From assembly GCA_963920665.1 (NCBI GenBank), contig OY987265.1:3663001-3727000 (forward strand): a stretch of 64,000 bases of DNA. The letters run 5' to 3'. Each line of letters starts with the position of its first letter. Positions within the stretch are counted from its first letter, which is position 1. The notes beneath the pieces are model-generated. The model was not told the origin of the DNA, did no database searches, and saw only the letters and a program-made list of their open reading frames with translations. Made by a program: the position numbers and the translations under genes. This document shows positions 36,324 through 50,065 of this stretch, one piece after another. Origin of the DNA: Straminergon stramineum (Eukaryota > Streptophyta > Bryopsida > Hypnales > Calliergonaceae).

Positions 36324-38419
36324 GGAATAGAGGAAGTAGTACTCTCCACATTTTGTGAATTGGAAGTCTAAAATGTGTATGAAAACTTTGTTTGGTTGTC
36401 AAAAGGACAATTTATCTTCATTTTTGGTTGTCAAGAATACCAATTTCCCAATTCATTGGGGGTCATAAGTCATAGTTATCCTAATCAATTGATTTCATTT
36501 CAAATTTTCAATTACACAACAAAAAAATTCCAAAATGTTATAATCTAACAAAAAATCTCCAAATATATAGGTATGCCAATTTTGCATCCTAAAAGTTAGA
36601 AGTTAGTATTAATCAACTCAAGAACCAATCAACACATATCATTCATAAATGCATTGGCTTCTCATACCACACTATGTTCATGATTCTTACTTCTTCAAAG
36701 TTGATGGGATCAATTGCAATTCTCATTTCTACCTTTGAATTTTGAAGATTCAAACTAGTTGCAATGATGACACTATAAAAATAAATTGGTTAAAATAATC
36801 ACCCATCATTTTAACTACAATTTTTTTTAATAACTTTTGTTATAGTGAATTTGATCATTTTGATATGATTATGAGTCAATTGAGAAGCCTCTTTTATTAG
36901 AGATCTAATATGATTTTGAATTGAAGTATGAGGTTGGAGCCTAGGGACTACTTTAAAGAAGCTTGGCAAAGCCATGGAAATCTACAATGATGACAAATAG
37001 ATGGGAGTAGCTAGTTGGTCTCATACAATTGCATGAGTCGTCACTTGATTTTGGATAGTGAAATAAGTTAGCCACCACAAGGCAAAAGAACAAAGTGTGC
37101 CTTAACCCTAGAAGGATAGATTGGTCACTCTAGGAAACATTTTTTTTAGTACCATGTGAATCATTTGCTTAAAAGAAGTCAAAAGCACTCATTGGAGGTC
37201 AAGCGATTGTACAAGACTATCGCTTTTCACTCAAAATCTCAAAGATGATCATCTACACTTTTGTCTTACATAGAAGGATTCTTTGTCATTCATCAGATAC
37301 TTAGTATCCACGGAGTCCTTTAGGATTTTACTAAGGCCCAAGCCAGTTGATTAAGCCAATACAAATTGCTAAACACTCAACTTTGCTAAGCCATAAGGTA
37401 GAACTAGTGTCAACCAAAACATAACATGACAAACTACAGGTTGCCATTTTTTTCCCTACATAGGATGAAGATTATTTAGAAGGTGAAAGGCAATCATTTC
37501 ACATTATCTACTCCTTAATTCAACATTGCTAGAATGTGAGTGGGGAGCAATGAACGACAAGCATTTAAACATGAGTGCTCTTTAAGACCTTTTTTACTAA
37601 AAATAGTCTTGTCAGAGTCATAAATAGTTATGTTAGACCTAAAAATAGTAATGTCAATATTGCCTAAATAAAAATTATTAAAAATAAAAGTTTCAAAATA
37701 TCAATTTATTGCTATAAAATTTAACTTAATGTAGTATATTAGCATTCAAATCTTATAGGTACAACCAAGAATGATAGCCTAGCCTCTCTCACAAAATGGA
37801 AGGTATTACCATAGAGGTGATGTGCAAAAGAATTTTGTCCATGTCATCCATTCAATTTTTTCAAGAATTGAAAATCAATTCCAAACATTTTGAAATTCAA
37901 CCGATAGTTTTTTTAGGAAGGCAACTCATTGGATTTGAGGAGACATTTCTTATTACCAAAAGGACCCTCCTTCTATTAATTTTGGGGGTAATTTGAAATG
38001 TGATTTTTAACAAAAAAAAATTCAAATTTATTTTTTATAAAAGAAATTTTTATTTATTTTTTCAAAGAAAGATTTTTATGATAATTTTTTTTTCAAAAGA
38101 TTAAAATGATTATTTTATTTTATTTTATTTTTTTAAATAGATAGCTCCTTGGATCCAAAGAATAATTTCTTGTTGCCAAAGGCCTTCTCCCTCTATTAAT
38201 TTGGTTGTAGTTTTTTATTTTTTATTTTTGGAAAGATTCAAAAAAAAGATTTAAGGAATAAAGAATTATGCATCACATGACTCCTCGGATTCCAAGGAGC
38301 TCTCCCAAGGCTTTGAAGAGACTCCATTGGCTCTAAGGGACCTTTATAAAAAACCATTGACCTTTAAAGAGCCCCCAAAATTAGAAGTAGGGTCCTTTGG
38401 CACCCAAATATGGCTCCCG
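36324..38419. other. Duplicated intergenic DNA (matches about 59.9-62.0 kb), no gene seen
   Basis: The stretch aligns collinearly with 59905-62040. It includes the dispersed repeat at 37108-37315 also found at 5683-5885. Frames are short (up to 66 codons) and lesions differ between the two copies, so I see no gene. Confidence 0.6.
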
Positions 38420-40740
38420 AAGAAGAAGAAGGAACTAAGACTGAAACATCCCTAAACATGGCTTCATCTCATCATAACTTAACATATAGCCAAAACTTGA
38501 TATTTTTATAAACCATCAAATCTCATATCACCAGTAGTTAAGATTTTGCCAAAGTAATTTATAACACAAGGTTGCATAGAGTAAAAGAGTAAATCAACTA
38601 TGAGAAGTGATTTATAAGAAATACAACAGTCCATATGTCTTGCATCATACCATAAAGCTATGTTTGATGGTGAAAATAAACTTGTTCCAAGATAGCCAAA
38701 AAATTGGAAATTCTGGATTTGAAGGTTCAACCTCACTTGTGCCCGTCCCAAAATACACAACAAACCAATATCATGTCAGTGAGGATGCACGAGGTGTCTT
38801 TAGCTGTAAGCCAATTGCTATCTATGTCACAAATCTAGCAAATCAAAAAAATGAACATACAGAACAAGTCACAAGGAAAGTAAGCAAAGTATAACAAAAT
38901 CCCACACAATCTATAAAGCCATTGACCTTTGCCATTCCTACTTCACGTTGGAAGCCCAAAATTTGCATACAAAATGTCCTCAAAACTCTAAACACAGCAA
39001 AAGAGGTGTAACTTAGGAATTAGAAGACCAATATAGTTTTAGACTGTGGGAGGGAAAGAAGCCTAATTAGTCACGAAATAATGAGGTATGTGGGAAATAA
39101 TTACCCACCTCATGACTAGAAATAAATAACATAAGGCGCCACCCATAGTGGGTGGGTGGGTGGTCCCTAGTACCACTCCCGCCATATTCAAATCAATTTG
39201 AAATTTTCCATGACATATCTACCAATTAATTAAAATTGGAGAGTTATATGAATCCTATCCAGATTGGAGAGGATGTACATCATAGAAAAAATACAAATCT
39301 AAGAGATTCGTACATTAGTATGTAGGAAAGTACTTTTCTATCAAAATATTTTTATAGAAAATAATTTATTGTAATGCAAAACTAATGGGATAAATATGAT
39401 GGAATATCTATCTTTATGAAAAATTGTACATTTAATCATAAACATTAAAATGGTATCACAATACCATTAAAATAAATTGGAAGGTCTTAGGATTGCTTCA
39501 TATGACAATATATTGTATTCTACGCATGGGGTAGAATCCTAAATTTGAAAATTATATACTTGTATAATTGCCAAAGAAGAAGAAACTAAGACTGAAACAC
39601 CCCTTAGACAGGGCTTCACTTTTGCAAAAATCCAACTTTATGCTTCATAGTAAATATACATCACATCACATTACATCTTAGTAAGATAGTATCAAAACTA
39701 AATGTCACCAAACAATATATTGGGTAACAATCAATCCTGAGATTATCAAAAGTGCCATAGCCCATCCATGTCTATTCACAAGTTTCAACCATAGTAAAAT
39801 GAACCCAAGTAGAATGAGTCCATGTGCTTGACAATAAAATCTTGCACCAATTCCATGCTGGAGAAATCGGATTTGAAGGCTGAGCCTCACCTGTGCCCGT
39901 CCCAAAACACATAACAAACCAATGTAATGTCAGTGCAGATGCACAAGGTGTCTTCAGCTACAGCCAATTGCTATCTATGTCACAAATCCAACATTACCAA
40001 AAAACCAGAATCAGTAAAGAGATTATAAGGTAGAAAGCATGTATGTCAAAGCAAGCCCCTCAATCAAATCACAAAAACTACAAATGCAAAGACACCTTTG
40101 CCATTCTCGTGTCACAGTAGCAACCCAATAGTTAGCACACACAAACTTCACACCAAAGCAACCCGCCACAACCAAACTCCAAAGATGAGAGACACGGGGA
40201 GAGGGAAGCTTTTTCATGTATGTAAAATTGGAGGGAACAAATTCAAATCAGGTCATAATTAGGTAGTTGGAAGTAACTACCTACCATAGTGGTGGAAGAC
40301 TGATAATTAAGGCCCCACCCATAGTGGGTAGGGTGGGTGGTATTTTGTACCCTTAGGCCAGATTTAATTCCATATGACCATCCCATAAGAGGGTTCAGTG
40401 CAACACTAGGTCATAGAAATATCAAATCATATAATAGGCTTAGAAAAAACCTAGGAATTTTTCTCACTCCAAATAAACTAATGAAGACATTTTATTTTGG
40501 TAATTTAAAGTCCCTCCATAGTGTAATGGACATAAACCAAAAATTAAAAAATTAATTTATGTGCTTTTGTATGTGACAAATTGGGACATTTGATAGGATC
40601 TACAAATGATGAGGAAAACATAGTATTAACCATATTAATAAGGTAAAAAGGTGCAAGCATGAGTTCTTTTGGCAAATATTAGTATCCAAAATATGGAATG
40701 ATCCTAAATTCTGGAAAACTCATACATAATAAATGCCGAA
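38420..40740. repeat. Two tandem units of about 1.15 kb at a GAA tract, only in copy A
   Basis: Unit 1 (about 38420-39573) and unit 2 (about 39574-40735) are similar throughout. Both have AACTAAGACTGAAACA at the start, GTGCCCGTCCCAAAA in the middle, CCAATTGCTATCTATGTCAC, and CCACCCATAGTGGGT near the end. Each junction lies in (GAA)n. The paralogous site at about 62045 has only a short GAA-like tract, so this is an insertion into copy A after the segmental duplication. No coding frame and no recognised element class. Confidence 0.75.
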
Positions 40741-42724
40741 GAAGAAGAAGAAGAATTTTGGGGATTTTCTTTTGGGGTGGGAGTGTTGAGAAAAATAACT
40801 TCTTTTTCTTTTTCAAAAAAATTCTATTAAAATAAATATTTTCTAAATTTCAAATTGTGATTTAAATAACCCTACAAAATTAATAGAGGAAGGGTCCTTT
40901 GGCAACCTCTCTATCTTTGATTTAAAGTACTTGGACATCAATCCTTATCTTAAACATATGAGTTTATAGTACCATTCAATAGTTACCCATCATCCAATGC
41001 AAGGGTCAATAGATATATTTCATCCAACAATGTCAACCATAAAAAACTCATCTAAATCCATTCATTCCCATTCATCTTCTTTAGACTTAGTTATCTCAAT
41101 ATGTATTAGTCCTAAATCATGAACATATGCATCTCATGGTAGAAAGTTTAAAAATTTTCACAAGATTTTCTAATAATGATCGTTGCTCACCACACATCAT
41201 TTGTCAATCCTTGCTCATATTGTAGCAACTCTTGTCCTCAATAACCCAATCAATTGCCAAATCATGATGATTTGATTTCAAAAACAATTATTTTTCAATA
41301 CTTTTGGGAGTTGAAGTTTCATCTCTCAAGGTTTTATTAAAATTATTTACACATGTAATCACAAATTGACATGCAAAAATTCTTCAATCCAATGTATAAT
41401 CATGCATCTCATGCCCAAAATGTTAGTGTGGATAGCTTGTTTCAAAGAAATACTTGTACAACTACTATCTTGTAACATATACGAGGTTGTTGATTTTCCA
41501 TTGCCATAACTTTTGCATTATTACTCTAAATGACTGGGCAAATGACTCAAGATTTCTGGAGATGGTATTCAAGACTATTTGTCATCTTGTCTATATATTA
41601 AAAGTATTTTTCAAAACTATTTATTACTTGTAAACAACCCTTGTTAGTGGCACATTTGCCAATTTGATTTATTGTAATACAATTTCTAGTTTAGAAAAAC
41701 AAATTCGGATTTGAAAGCAACTTGTAGGGTTACACAAACTACCAAAGAGATTTCTACAACTAACAAATTTTTGTCTCTTACAAGTGCTTGAAGTGCTCTT
41801 TTTTTATGAGAGTGAAGGGATTAATAAAATTCTATTTTACTAAAATGCATAAAACCTACTAGAAGCCTTTTGAAAGGAGGAAACTATGGCCAATTGATTT
41901 TGCTTTGTTTTTTTGAATTCTTTCTAATCTTTAAGAGTACAAGTATCTAAATATGTTTTTTCTTGAAATTTTTATTTACTTATTTTTTTTATAACTCTTG
42001 GAGAAAATTCTTTTGACATGGATATTCACAAATATATTATTTTTAATGATGTACTAATACTAAATGTTTTCTTTATTGCTTTTGAATCATTTCTTCCCAA
42101 AGTTCATAGTACTCCTTGCAATAGCCCGAATGCAACAAAATCAACAAGTGTTTGTTGAAATCATTTGGATTTGAAGAAATGGAAGTTAATGTTTTTGAGT
42201 TTTATTCATAAGTACACCTTCTCCACCTGGGATATACAATACAATGGGATTTTATGATATGTGGTTGATTTCACATTTTTTCCATGCTTGAAATGGAATT
42301 TTATGATATTTACATTAATGGACTCTTTGTGGAGGTTTATCCAATTCTTCAACTTTATCTAGGTAAACACTTAATAGGAAAAGTATTTTTGGAAAATAAC
42401 TTAACTTGTGACCTTCTTGTTTGTTGCTCCATTTGCCTTGACTTTGATAAGGGCCTTAGATCTATTAGAATAACATCATATGAGGAATTGAGCAATTATA
42501 GAATGTGTCATGAGGGATGGTTGATTGTATGGCCATTCATTATGATTTGTGCAAAAGAATTACCTCCATTATTAATTGTATCTTATATTTTTAGATTGAT
42601 TAATAATTGATATGATGCACATTTTTATAGTCATAATAGGCAAAAGCTAATTTTAAGAATTTAGACTTGCAATGTAATCAAAAGTTGCAAAGGACTAGAC
42701 TTTTTGGTAAAGATTTTCTAAATT
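40741..42724. other. Duplicated intergenic DNA (matches 62.05-64 kb) with a conserved island
   Basis: It is collinear with the end of copy B. An open frame of 108 codons (42284-42610) is broken in copy B, so it is probably not a gene. A stretch around 42041-42138 is practically identical to 63312-63439, closer than the rest. No known domain is recognised in any frame. Confidence 0.5.
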
Positions 42725-43689
42725 CTCTTGTTTAGTAATACATACATACACTTGTGTAATATCTCTTAATAATGTTTAAAAGTTTTAAAGGGTAGCAATT
42801 GTTTTGCACATAGGGATCCCTTCATCACCATAGTGTTGTTTCCTTAACTCTACTTGCTTCTGTTTATATTGATCTTTTTCATTCTAATTTTCATCTATTA
42901 GTGATAAATATCACTCTCTTCAATTGAAGTTCTTTGAGTAGAATGCCCACTTCCTCATCTAATAATTCATTTCTCTCAAAAACTTCAAGTAATGCTCCAT
43001 TATCTTCATAAAGATTTCCACATTGACTCCAATTCTTGCTTGACCCCTTGTAATTTCATAGAATTCTAAGTACTTTCTTCATTGCTTGAAATACTTTAAA
43101 AAATTCTCTTGAACAATCATAGAATTGTAGTTAGTATTTTAGAATGATGGACTCCAATATGTTATTGTTACCCTTAACAAATGTCTCATTATCATTTGAT
43201 TTCATAATACATTGTGCACCTCTGCTTAGCCCCCTCTGTCTCTCCATAGAGATCTACCATTTTCAAAATTGTACGCTATCATACAAACTAGATTTAGGGA
43301 TGCAGTGGATCTTCAAGTTGATATGGCAATCATCAATGGGGTAGTCAGAATGCTAATGCATAGTGTGCTACAAATGTGAATTGTCCAATTTGATACTGAT
43401 TGCTTTCTTCAATTTGAATGACAAAGTTGCTTGCGGAAATGGCAAAGTCATTGAACAAATCCCCACAAGACCCATTGAGAGGGTTGTTATGGATACGGAT
43501 AACAGTATTTGAGGAATGAAATAATGTGAATGAATGGCATGAATTTGGGGGCTGAATGAATTGTAATTTCAGTCTGACTCTCTTGATTTCTGTATGAGTT
43601 GAAGTGCAGAATGATGTTCAGATTTAGTGGACATGAGTTGGAACTTTTCAGGCTTGTATGTTGGTTTCTTTTTCGTTCGTGTACAAAAG

Positions 43690-44140
43690 GGCTGGGGATG
43701 AATTTCAACCAGCCTATGATAGGTAATTGCCCATTGCGGACACCTAGAAAATGATCCATTACAATCTTACATCAACTCATGAAAAAAAATTTGCAAAAAT
43801 GAGATCTGAGCTAATTAGGTTGAGTTGGTGACCACAATGAATGCCTTGGGTGATAGTGAAGGAGTTGTTAGTGACTGCAATAGGAACTTCTACCTTTTTG
43901 GTGTAATTTCTTCACAAGAAGTAATTTTTGTATACCTTTGTGTCATGGCCATGTTATGAAATATTGTGACTACTTTAGGTGGTATGATGACCATTATGAG
44001 TACACTTTTTGGTGGTTATAGGGAAGTTTAGAGACTCTTTTGGGTTAATTGGGTAGTACACTTAAAAAATTTGTAACAAAAAAAAAATTCAATTGCTCTC
44101 TTTGTTTCTCACATTTGTCTTTGTATGGAAATACATTAAA
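43690..44140. repeat. TAAGGTAAAC-family repeat, third copy
   Basis: It shares AACCAGCCTATGATAGG-like ends and the blocks TGGCCATGTTA, TTGTGACTACTTTAGGTGGT and TTTAGAGACTCTTTTGGG with 22150-22545 and 44305-44785. No coding capacity. Confidence 0.7.
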
Positions 44141-44304
44141 AAAATTCAGTAATGTCAATTAGACAAACCCGTCATTGCCTGTCACAAGCTAGTTTATTTT
44201 ACTATGCTTTTGGCTATAGAGAGAAGCCGATGGTAATGTGATGCATTATTTAGGGATTTATTTACACAACAACTTGATACCTTTGGTGGTGTGGGCTTAG
44301 CTAA

Positions 44305-44785
44305 GTAAGTTAAACCATCCTTTGGTAGGCAAACCACCCATGAGAGGCACCTAGGGAACGACCCATTAGAGTCTTACATCATCTTGTGATAGACTTTTTT
44401 TAATAATTGAGATTAAGACTACATTAGATTGGTTAGTGGCCAAAATCCATGCCTTGGGGTTATGGTGATGGAGTTATTAGTGATTGCTTTAGAAACTTTT
44501 ACCTTTTCAGTGTAAATTCATCACAAGAAGTGATTTTTAAAATTTCTTCATGTAGTGGCCATGTTAAGAAATGTTGTAGCCATGTTAGAAAATATTGTGA
44601 TTGCTTTAGGCAGCAAGATGACATTACGGATGCACTTTTTGTTGGTTTGGGGGTAGTCTAGAGACTCTTTTGGGCCAATTGGGCAACACACTTCAAAAAT
44701 TCATAACAAATTCATACTTTGTCAAAAAAATAAAAATACTTTGTCAATTGCTCTCTTCATTTCTCCCATTTGTCTTTGTATTGAA
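44305..44785. repeat. TAAGGTAAAC-family repeat, fourth copy
   Basis: This is in direct orientation with the preceding copy, about 160 bases away. It carries the uninterrupted site (around 44440-44456, ATCCATGCCTTGGGG) that corresponds to the position where the MULE-like MITE entered the copy at 18.6 kb. Confidence 0.72.
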
Positions 44786-45451
44786 AAAATCATAATTTTT
44801 TGCTAATGGTAGCAGGGCTTGGGAGGTGCAGTAAGTGGGAGAAGTAGCCATATAGGTATGAACAAATGTAGGGGGCCATATGAAGTATTTGCCTTGGTTT
44901 GTGTGTAAGTACACTTAATCAAATTCTCACATCAAGTTGGCTCCATGATGGTATGTTGGACTTACCTAAGTGCTCAAACCACATACATTGTTTGTACTTG
45001 CTACTTTACATGTTGATTTCCTCACAAAGGGTGCAAAGGGCTTTGCATCTCACAAAGAGCTCAGAATGCTTTTAGGCTACATAATCACAAATCTTTGAAA
45101 CTGAACAATTGCTTGAATCTTTTCTCTTCAATTAAGATAAGGCTCACATTTTTAGCCATTGTTTGTTGTTTCTATAAGCATTATTGTTCTCTAGATAACA
45201 AGCTTGGAACAAAGCATTTTTGTCAAAGATGGCTTCCACTCACTCTGTCTACCGGAAATTGTTAGGTTTTGCTTGTGTTTTTTATTCTTCTTAATATATG
45301 GTATGGACTTCTTGAAATATTTTCCAATAACTTTTCCTTGAAAGACAAATGGAATTGGCATCTAACCCAAGTTTTTTCATATTTTTTTAGACCTTTGTGG
45401 GATTAGATATGAATTTGTAGGTATAGGAGCTCTAAGGGGTTAAGAAGGTCC

Positions 45452-46054
45452 TTAACCCCTAAAGGACCAAGGGTGTTTGAGCAAAGCTCCTGTTTTCTTG
45501 ACTAGCTCTTGTAACAAGCATAATTTTTCAAATTTGTGATATGATTTTGATGATCGCCACCATTGAAATGAAAGAAGACTTACGTAGCTTTCCTATGAAA
45601 AAAAGATAAACAAAATCGCTTAATTTTTGAGAAAATGCCACCGTTGACAAAATTGATGAAAGATATCCAATTCGGCAGAACTTTGTACATGCGCTGAAAT
45701 TGGAATGTTGAAATCGGAATGCTCAAAAGCGATCCAAAAACTCTGATGTTTTTTCCACAAGTACATATCATCATGATTTAGATGTGTAATTTTTTTCAAA
45801 TCATTTTGAGGTGTGGAAAAAAAGATATGAGCACGTGAAGTGATAGCTCAGACTACTTTTCCTACTCTCAAAAAATTCACCAAAAATCACTCACTCAATC
45901 ATTTCTCAATCGGATTGTAGTGATGGATTCAGCAAAAAAAATCATCTAAGGTCTTTTTGTTGGTCGCGAACTATAGGTGAGGTTCACATTCCAAATTTTC
46001 TACAAATGTAATTGCAAAAGCCATGTGGTGGCCTTATAGTCCTTTAGGGGTTAA
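45452..46054. mobile_element. TTAA-bounded MITE (piggyBac-like ends), short type C
   Basis: It starts TTAACCCCTAAAGGACCAAG and ends ATAGTCCTTTAGGGGTTAA, 603 bp with TTAA at both borders. The interior does not obviously match types A or B; only the ends are shared, as expected for non-autonomous members moved by one transposase. Confidence 0.87.
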
Positions 46055-46297
46055 TTGCGAATCCTAAATCCTACACCCATATTCTGTAATTGTGAGTAGT
46101 GCAAAACAATTTGAACTAATATAGCATATGATATATTCATTGCAATTGGGAATTACAATTAATGTATGCCCCACCTTTAATGAACCACATTAGAAAATTA
46201 CATAATAATAGGGTGTAAAATAAACAATAGACAAAAAATAATACCCACCCACCCACCCAAAAAAATCCTTGGTGTTTGCACCTACATCCATATTTTT

Positions 46298-47234
46298 TTA
46301 ACCCCTAAAGTTCCATAACTACGTTTTTACCGAAAATGCTCCAAAAGTGCCATTTTTAGTACAAGTACCAAAATTTTGAATAAAAACTTTTTTTGACATA
46401 TGTAACTATAGGATCTTGTATTATGCTAATTTGAAAACCTGTGGTAAAAATTCAGTAATTTACACCACATGGATTGCAAGATATAAGCATTCAAATTCCT
46501 TGAAATCATTTTTTTGGCCCTGCAAAAAACAAGGCAGCTGCACTTCACAAGCTCACTTTTTAATGAAAAAATGTCCAAAATGGTGGTTCTTCTTTGAATT
46601 CTTTTTCCTAGACAAGTTGGCCACATGCTTGAAAATTTTCAGATCATTTGAAATTATACAACATATAGGAAAAAAATAGTAAGTAGACAGTAGTAGAGAA
46701 TGATTTAAAATACTCAATTGTTAAGAATTTAGTTATGGAATTGAAAAATGTCAATCACAATGGTTCTAATGGAGTAATAATCAATCTACATCCTATCATT
46801 TTATTTTTTTCCAAAAATATTGAAAATTGAATAAGGTAAAGGACTTTAAAGTTTGTTTTAGAGTATTATAGAATCAATAACTCCCTGCAAACAAAAAATC
46901 CTCATAACTTTTGACTCATTGATCAAAATGGGATGATTCAAAGCTTTCCAAGTATATATAACTCTAGAAAATCAATTTCAAATATTTTTTTTTGGAAAAA
47001 GTGATTTTTTCTAATCTACCCAGACTGCTGATTTACGAAAAAAAGTAACATATTAGGCCATAACTTTTGATTCATATTTCCAAATGTCATGAAATTTAGT
47101 GTATATGAAAGATATTCCTTGTCCCCACCTTTTCTTGTAATTTGGTCCCAAAATATGAAAATCTCCAATCACACATATTTGCCCAAAATTGCTATGTAAC
47201 CAAAAAACCCACATGTTGGTCCTTTAGGGGTTAA
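46298..47234. mobile_element. TTAA-bounded MITE (piggyBac-like ends), type A
   Basis: It starts TTAACCCCTAAAGTTCCATA and ends GTTGGTCCTTTAGGGGTTAA, 937 bp with TTAA borders. It is collinear with 23090-24022 and 12663-13590. Confidence 0.88.
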
Positions 47235-47404
47235 AGACTACCCCCCGAGCAACAGGGCTTGCTTTTCATAGGCTGGTTTACCTCACTTGTTGACCAAGGA
47301 AGGACAATTGGTGATGCGAAATGTGAAAAACTTAGAAGATCGAAATTCTCATGTTTTAATTCATAGAAAAATCATTTCTTTAGTCTCTAATTTGCTTTAA
47401 GTGT

Positions 47405-48291
47405 ACCCCATATACTACTAGGGCCATTTTTTCCTGTCAACGATTGCTATTTCATGCAAATATTTTTAAATGTTCATTTTTAATTCTTCTTTCATATCTC
47501 ACCAGAGGATTTTGCACTACACTAGTATAGGAATGTGTGGAAAATTTTCAAAACTTTTGACCACATAGAGTCCAAGATATTTGTGTTTTTAGTGAAGAAA
47601 ACAAGTTTTTTTGCACCTTGTGTGATGCGATAGTAAGGCTTTGAATCCTCTCAACTTATAATTTTTGCACCAAAATTTTTCTAATTTTTTATATTGAAGA
47701 ATGGATTTGAGAGTGTACAATATACAATTTCAAAAAACAACAATTTGATTTTCACTTTTTAAAAATTGTTGAAAAGAAGCATGTATAATAGAGAATGAAA
47801 ATCTATATTTTTAATAGCTCTGGGATGGATTAAAAACACACTAATTTCAATGGTGAAAATTTCTAGTGAAAGAGTTGAACCTTGTGGAACTTTATTTTGA
47901 AAATTTTGAAAATTGAGTTAAAAAATGAGTTCACTACATGGTTTTCTCAACAAACAAGAAGCCCTATAACTTTCACATTACTAATTCAAACATAATGAAC
48001 CAAAACTTTCTATATACACAAATATATGATCTATTCGAAATTTTCTTTTAAAGGAATTTCAAGCTTTTGCTGTTGTTTTACTAGTACCTAGGGGATTACT
48101 TTTGAACTTAGGGTGGCATAACTTTTGCTCTCAAGGCACTAATTGAAATGAAATTTATATTCCCTCGAAGCAAATGCCATTTCCTATTTTTTCTTAAACT
48201 TCAAAAAATCACATCAAAAATTGAGATCATAGGAATTTGCCAAAACCTTCATATGTTTTCCTTAAGGGGACACTTGGGGCTTTATGGGTTA
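47405..48291. mobile_element. Degenerate type B TTAA-element
   Basis: The interior matches type B (GTGAAGAAAACAAGTTTTTT, a GTTGAAAAGAAG-like block, and TCAAAAATTGAGATCATAGG near the right end). The right border is worn to TTATGGGTTAG and the left to TACCCCATATACTA, so the borders are approximate. Confidence 0.5.
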
Positions 48292-48964
48292 GAGTGATGT
48301 AACTTTGCACTTTATGCAAAGTACTTGAGTAATATGATGAATGTATTGTTGAAAAGATAAGATATTCTTTTTTCTATCTACATTTATTAGTATGTAAACT
48401 CATAATTTAAATGTTGTCAATCTAAGAATGTTTTTTCAAGTATTCCCAAAAATCATGAAATATTTAGAATGCATTAGATTGATTACCCTAAAAGTTTTGA
48501 AAGACATTCTCTCTTTAATATTAGATTGCATTATGACAAACAAGGGCTCTAGTAGAAATTGCATTTTGATCATTTAAACTTTGCAAATTTGTTGCTTATG
48601 TATAGGTAAATTCATTCATTTACACATTTTTGTTTTTAAAATTGTATGCCTTTCTACTTTGTAATTGTAAGGAACTAAATTAACAAATTATAAACTTGTA
48701 AAATTGCAAAAGAAGAAGTCCTAATCAATGGATCACTTTTCAAATAGTTATAGCCTAATGCATCCTAGATGAAGTGGCATAGTTCAAAGGGCTAAAAATC
48801 TAATGCCAAATGAATGAAAGGATGCATATACAATGAGGGACTTTTTAACTTCTACTATCACAAACATAATGTAGCTAAGGAGCATGTTTGATAGAGACTA
48901 ATCCAAATAACTGAGTCAAAATTTCTTTGAAATCAATGGCTACAACAATTGAAATCATGTGAAA

Positions 48965-49557
48965 TTACCCCCTAAGCACTTTGACCCTCACTTTCTAGAT
49001 GTTGAATAGAGTGAAACTTGAGTTTCATCCTAATTATTGCTTGGATGAAAGTCATCATCATTTGTGGAGATACCTTATCAAGTTGTTGTCCTATCCAATG
49101 GTTGGGTTTGTTGTTACTAGAGTACATTATTTTTCTAAAATGACAAATGTGCAAGTATGTCAAGTGGTTGACCAAGCCAAAGTAGTTGCATTGACTCTAG
49201 TTCAAAACTAGATTTTCAAAAAGGAGGTCATAGATTTTATGAACTCAAGAATTTCAAAAGAAATCACTAGGTGAAGAGAACCTGATTTCAAATCCATTCC
49301 AAAAACATTTACTCAAAAAATGAGAATATTTTGCTTGTAATTGAATTTAGAAGAAAATTTGAAGTTTTCCTTTGAAAATTTATTAACAAATATTGGTGAG
49401 AGCATTGGTGAATCTAACTGTATGGATGGAATCTAGGACTCAAATTCTACAAATTTTATTTGTATATCTATTCCAAAATATTCTTCCAAATAGTACTTTA
49501 GAATGATTTTTCTCTAATCATCAATTCTAAAGAAGACTTCGGACATTTAGGGCTTAA
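48965..49557. mobile_element. TTAA-bounded short element, type E, second copy
   Basis: It is collinear with 30215-30803. Left end TTACCCCCTAAGCACTTTG (the border TTAA is changed to TTAC), right end CATTTAGGGCTTAA. No coding capacity; the 70-codon frame inside is unlikely to be a gene. Confidence 0.65.
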
Positions 49558-50065
49558 AGTCACATAATGTTTAAAATTCTATAAATTCTAAGTCATTTAT
49601 TATAAACTACCAAATATTCAAAATAATTTTTATATGGTGAATTAAAGGTGGGACTACATTTACATTGATGGGATGCAAGGAACAAATGTGGAGAGGTCCA
49701 TACCCTTGAGTCCATTGCTCTTCCTCAATCCTCAAAGGGTATGGGATAATTGGAAATAAGGTGGGAACTTGTTGCTTGAAGAAAAAATGAAGTATTCCTT
49801 TTCCGAAACAGAAATTTCTCAATGACAGTATGTTTCATTCCTTTTATTTGTTCCATTGATTTGCTCTGTTAGTAATTGAATAGAATAAAATGGAGAGGAC
49901 TTGAAACAATAGTGCAACACGTAAGTATCCAGATCATTAGCGCAGACTTCATCTTTCACGAATGCTCGAGCTCAATTAAGCAGAATGATTCTGTAAGCTG
50001 AATTCACCTTGCCATTGCTCTGAAGATTTCTGCAATTTCTATTGATTTTGGAACGCTTCCCTCCA

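Larger units (their letters stand above)
42725..45451. other. AT-rich region with two TAAGGTAAAC-family repeat copies
   Basis: The two repeats (43690-44140 and 44305-44785) are listed separately. The remainder has no recognised gene; a frame at 44449-44661 lies within the repeat and has no domain. Just before the next element, AAGGGGTTAAG at 45434-45444 looks like an orphan TTAA-element end. Confidence 0.5.

Noticed and set aside
38420..40740. LTR retrotransposon with adjacent LTRs
   Set aside because: The units lack a primer-binding site, polypurine tract, any internal coding region and clear TG..CA ends, so I only call them tandem repeats.
42284..42610. 108-codon frame downstream of copy A
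   Set aside because: The paralogous sequence near 63.57-63.9 kb carries frameshifts and stops, and no domain is recognised.
49607..49822. 71-codon minus-strand frame
   Set aside because: Anonymous AT-rich DNA between two TTAA elements, with no domain or supporting context.
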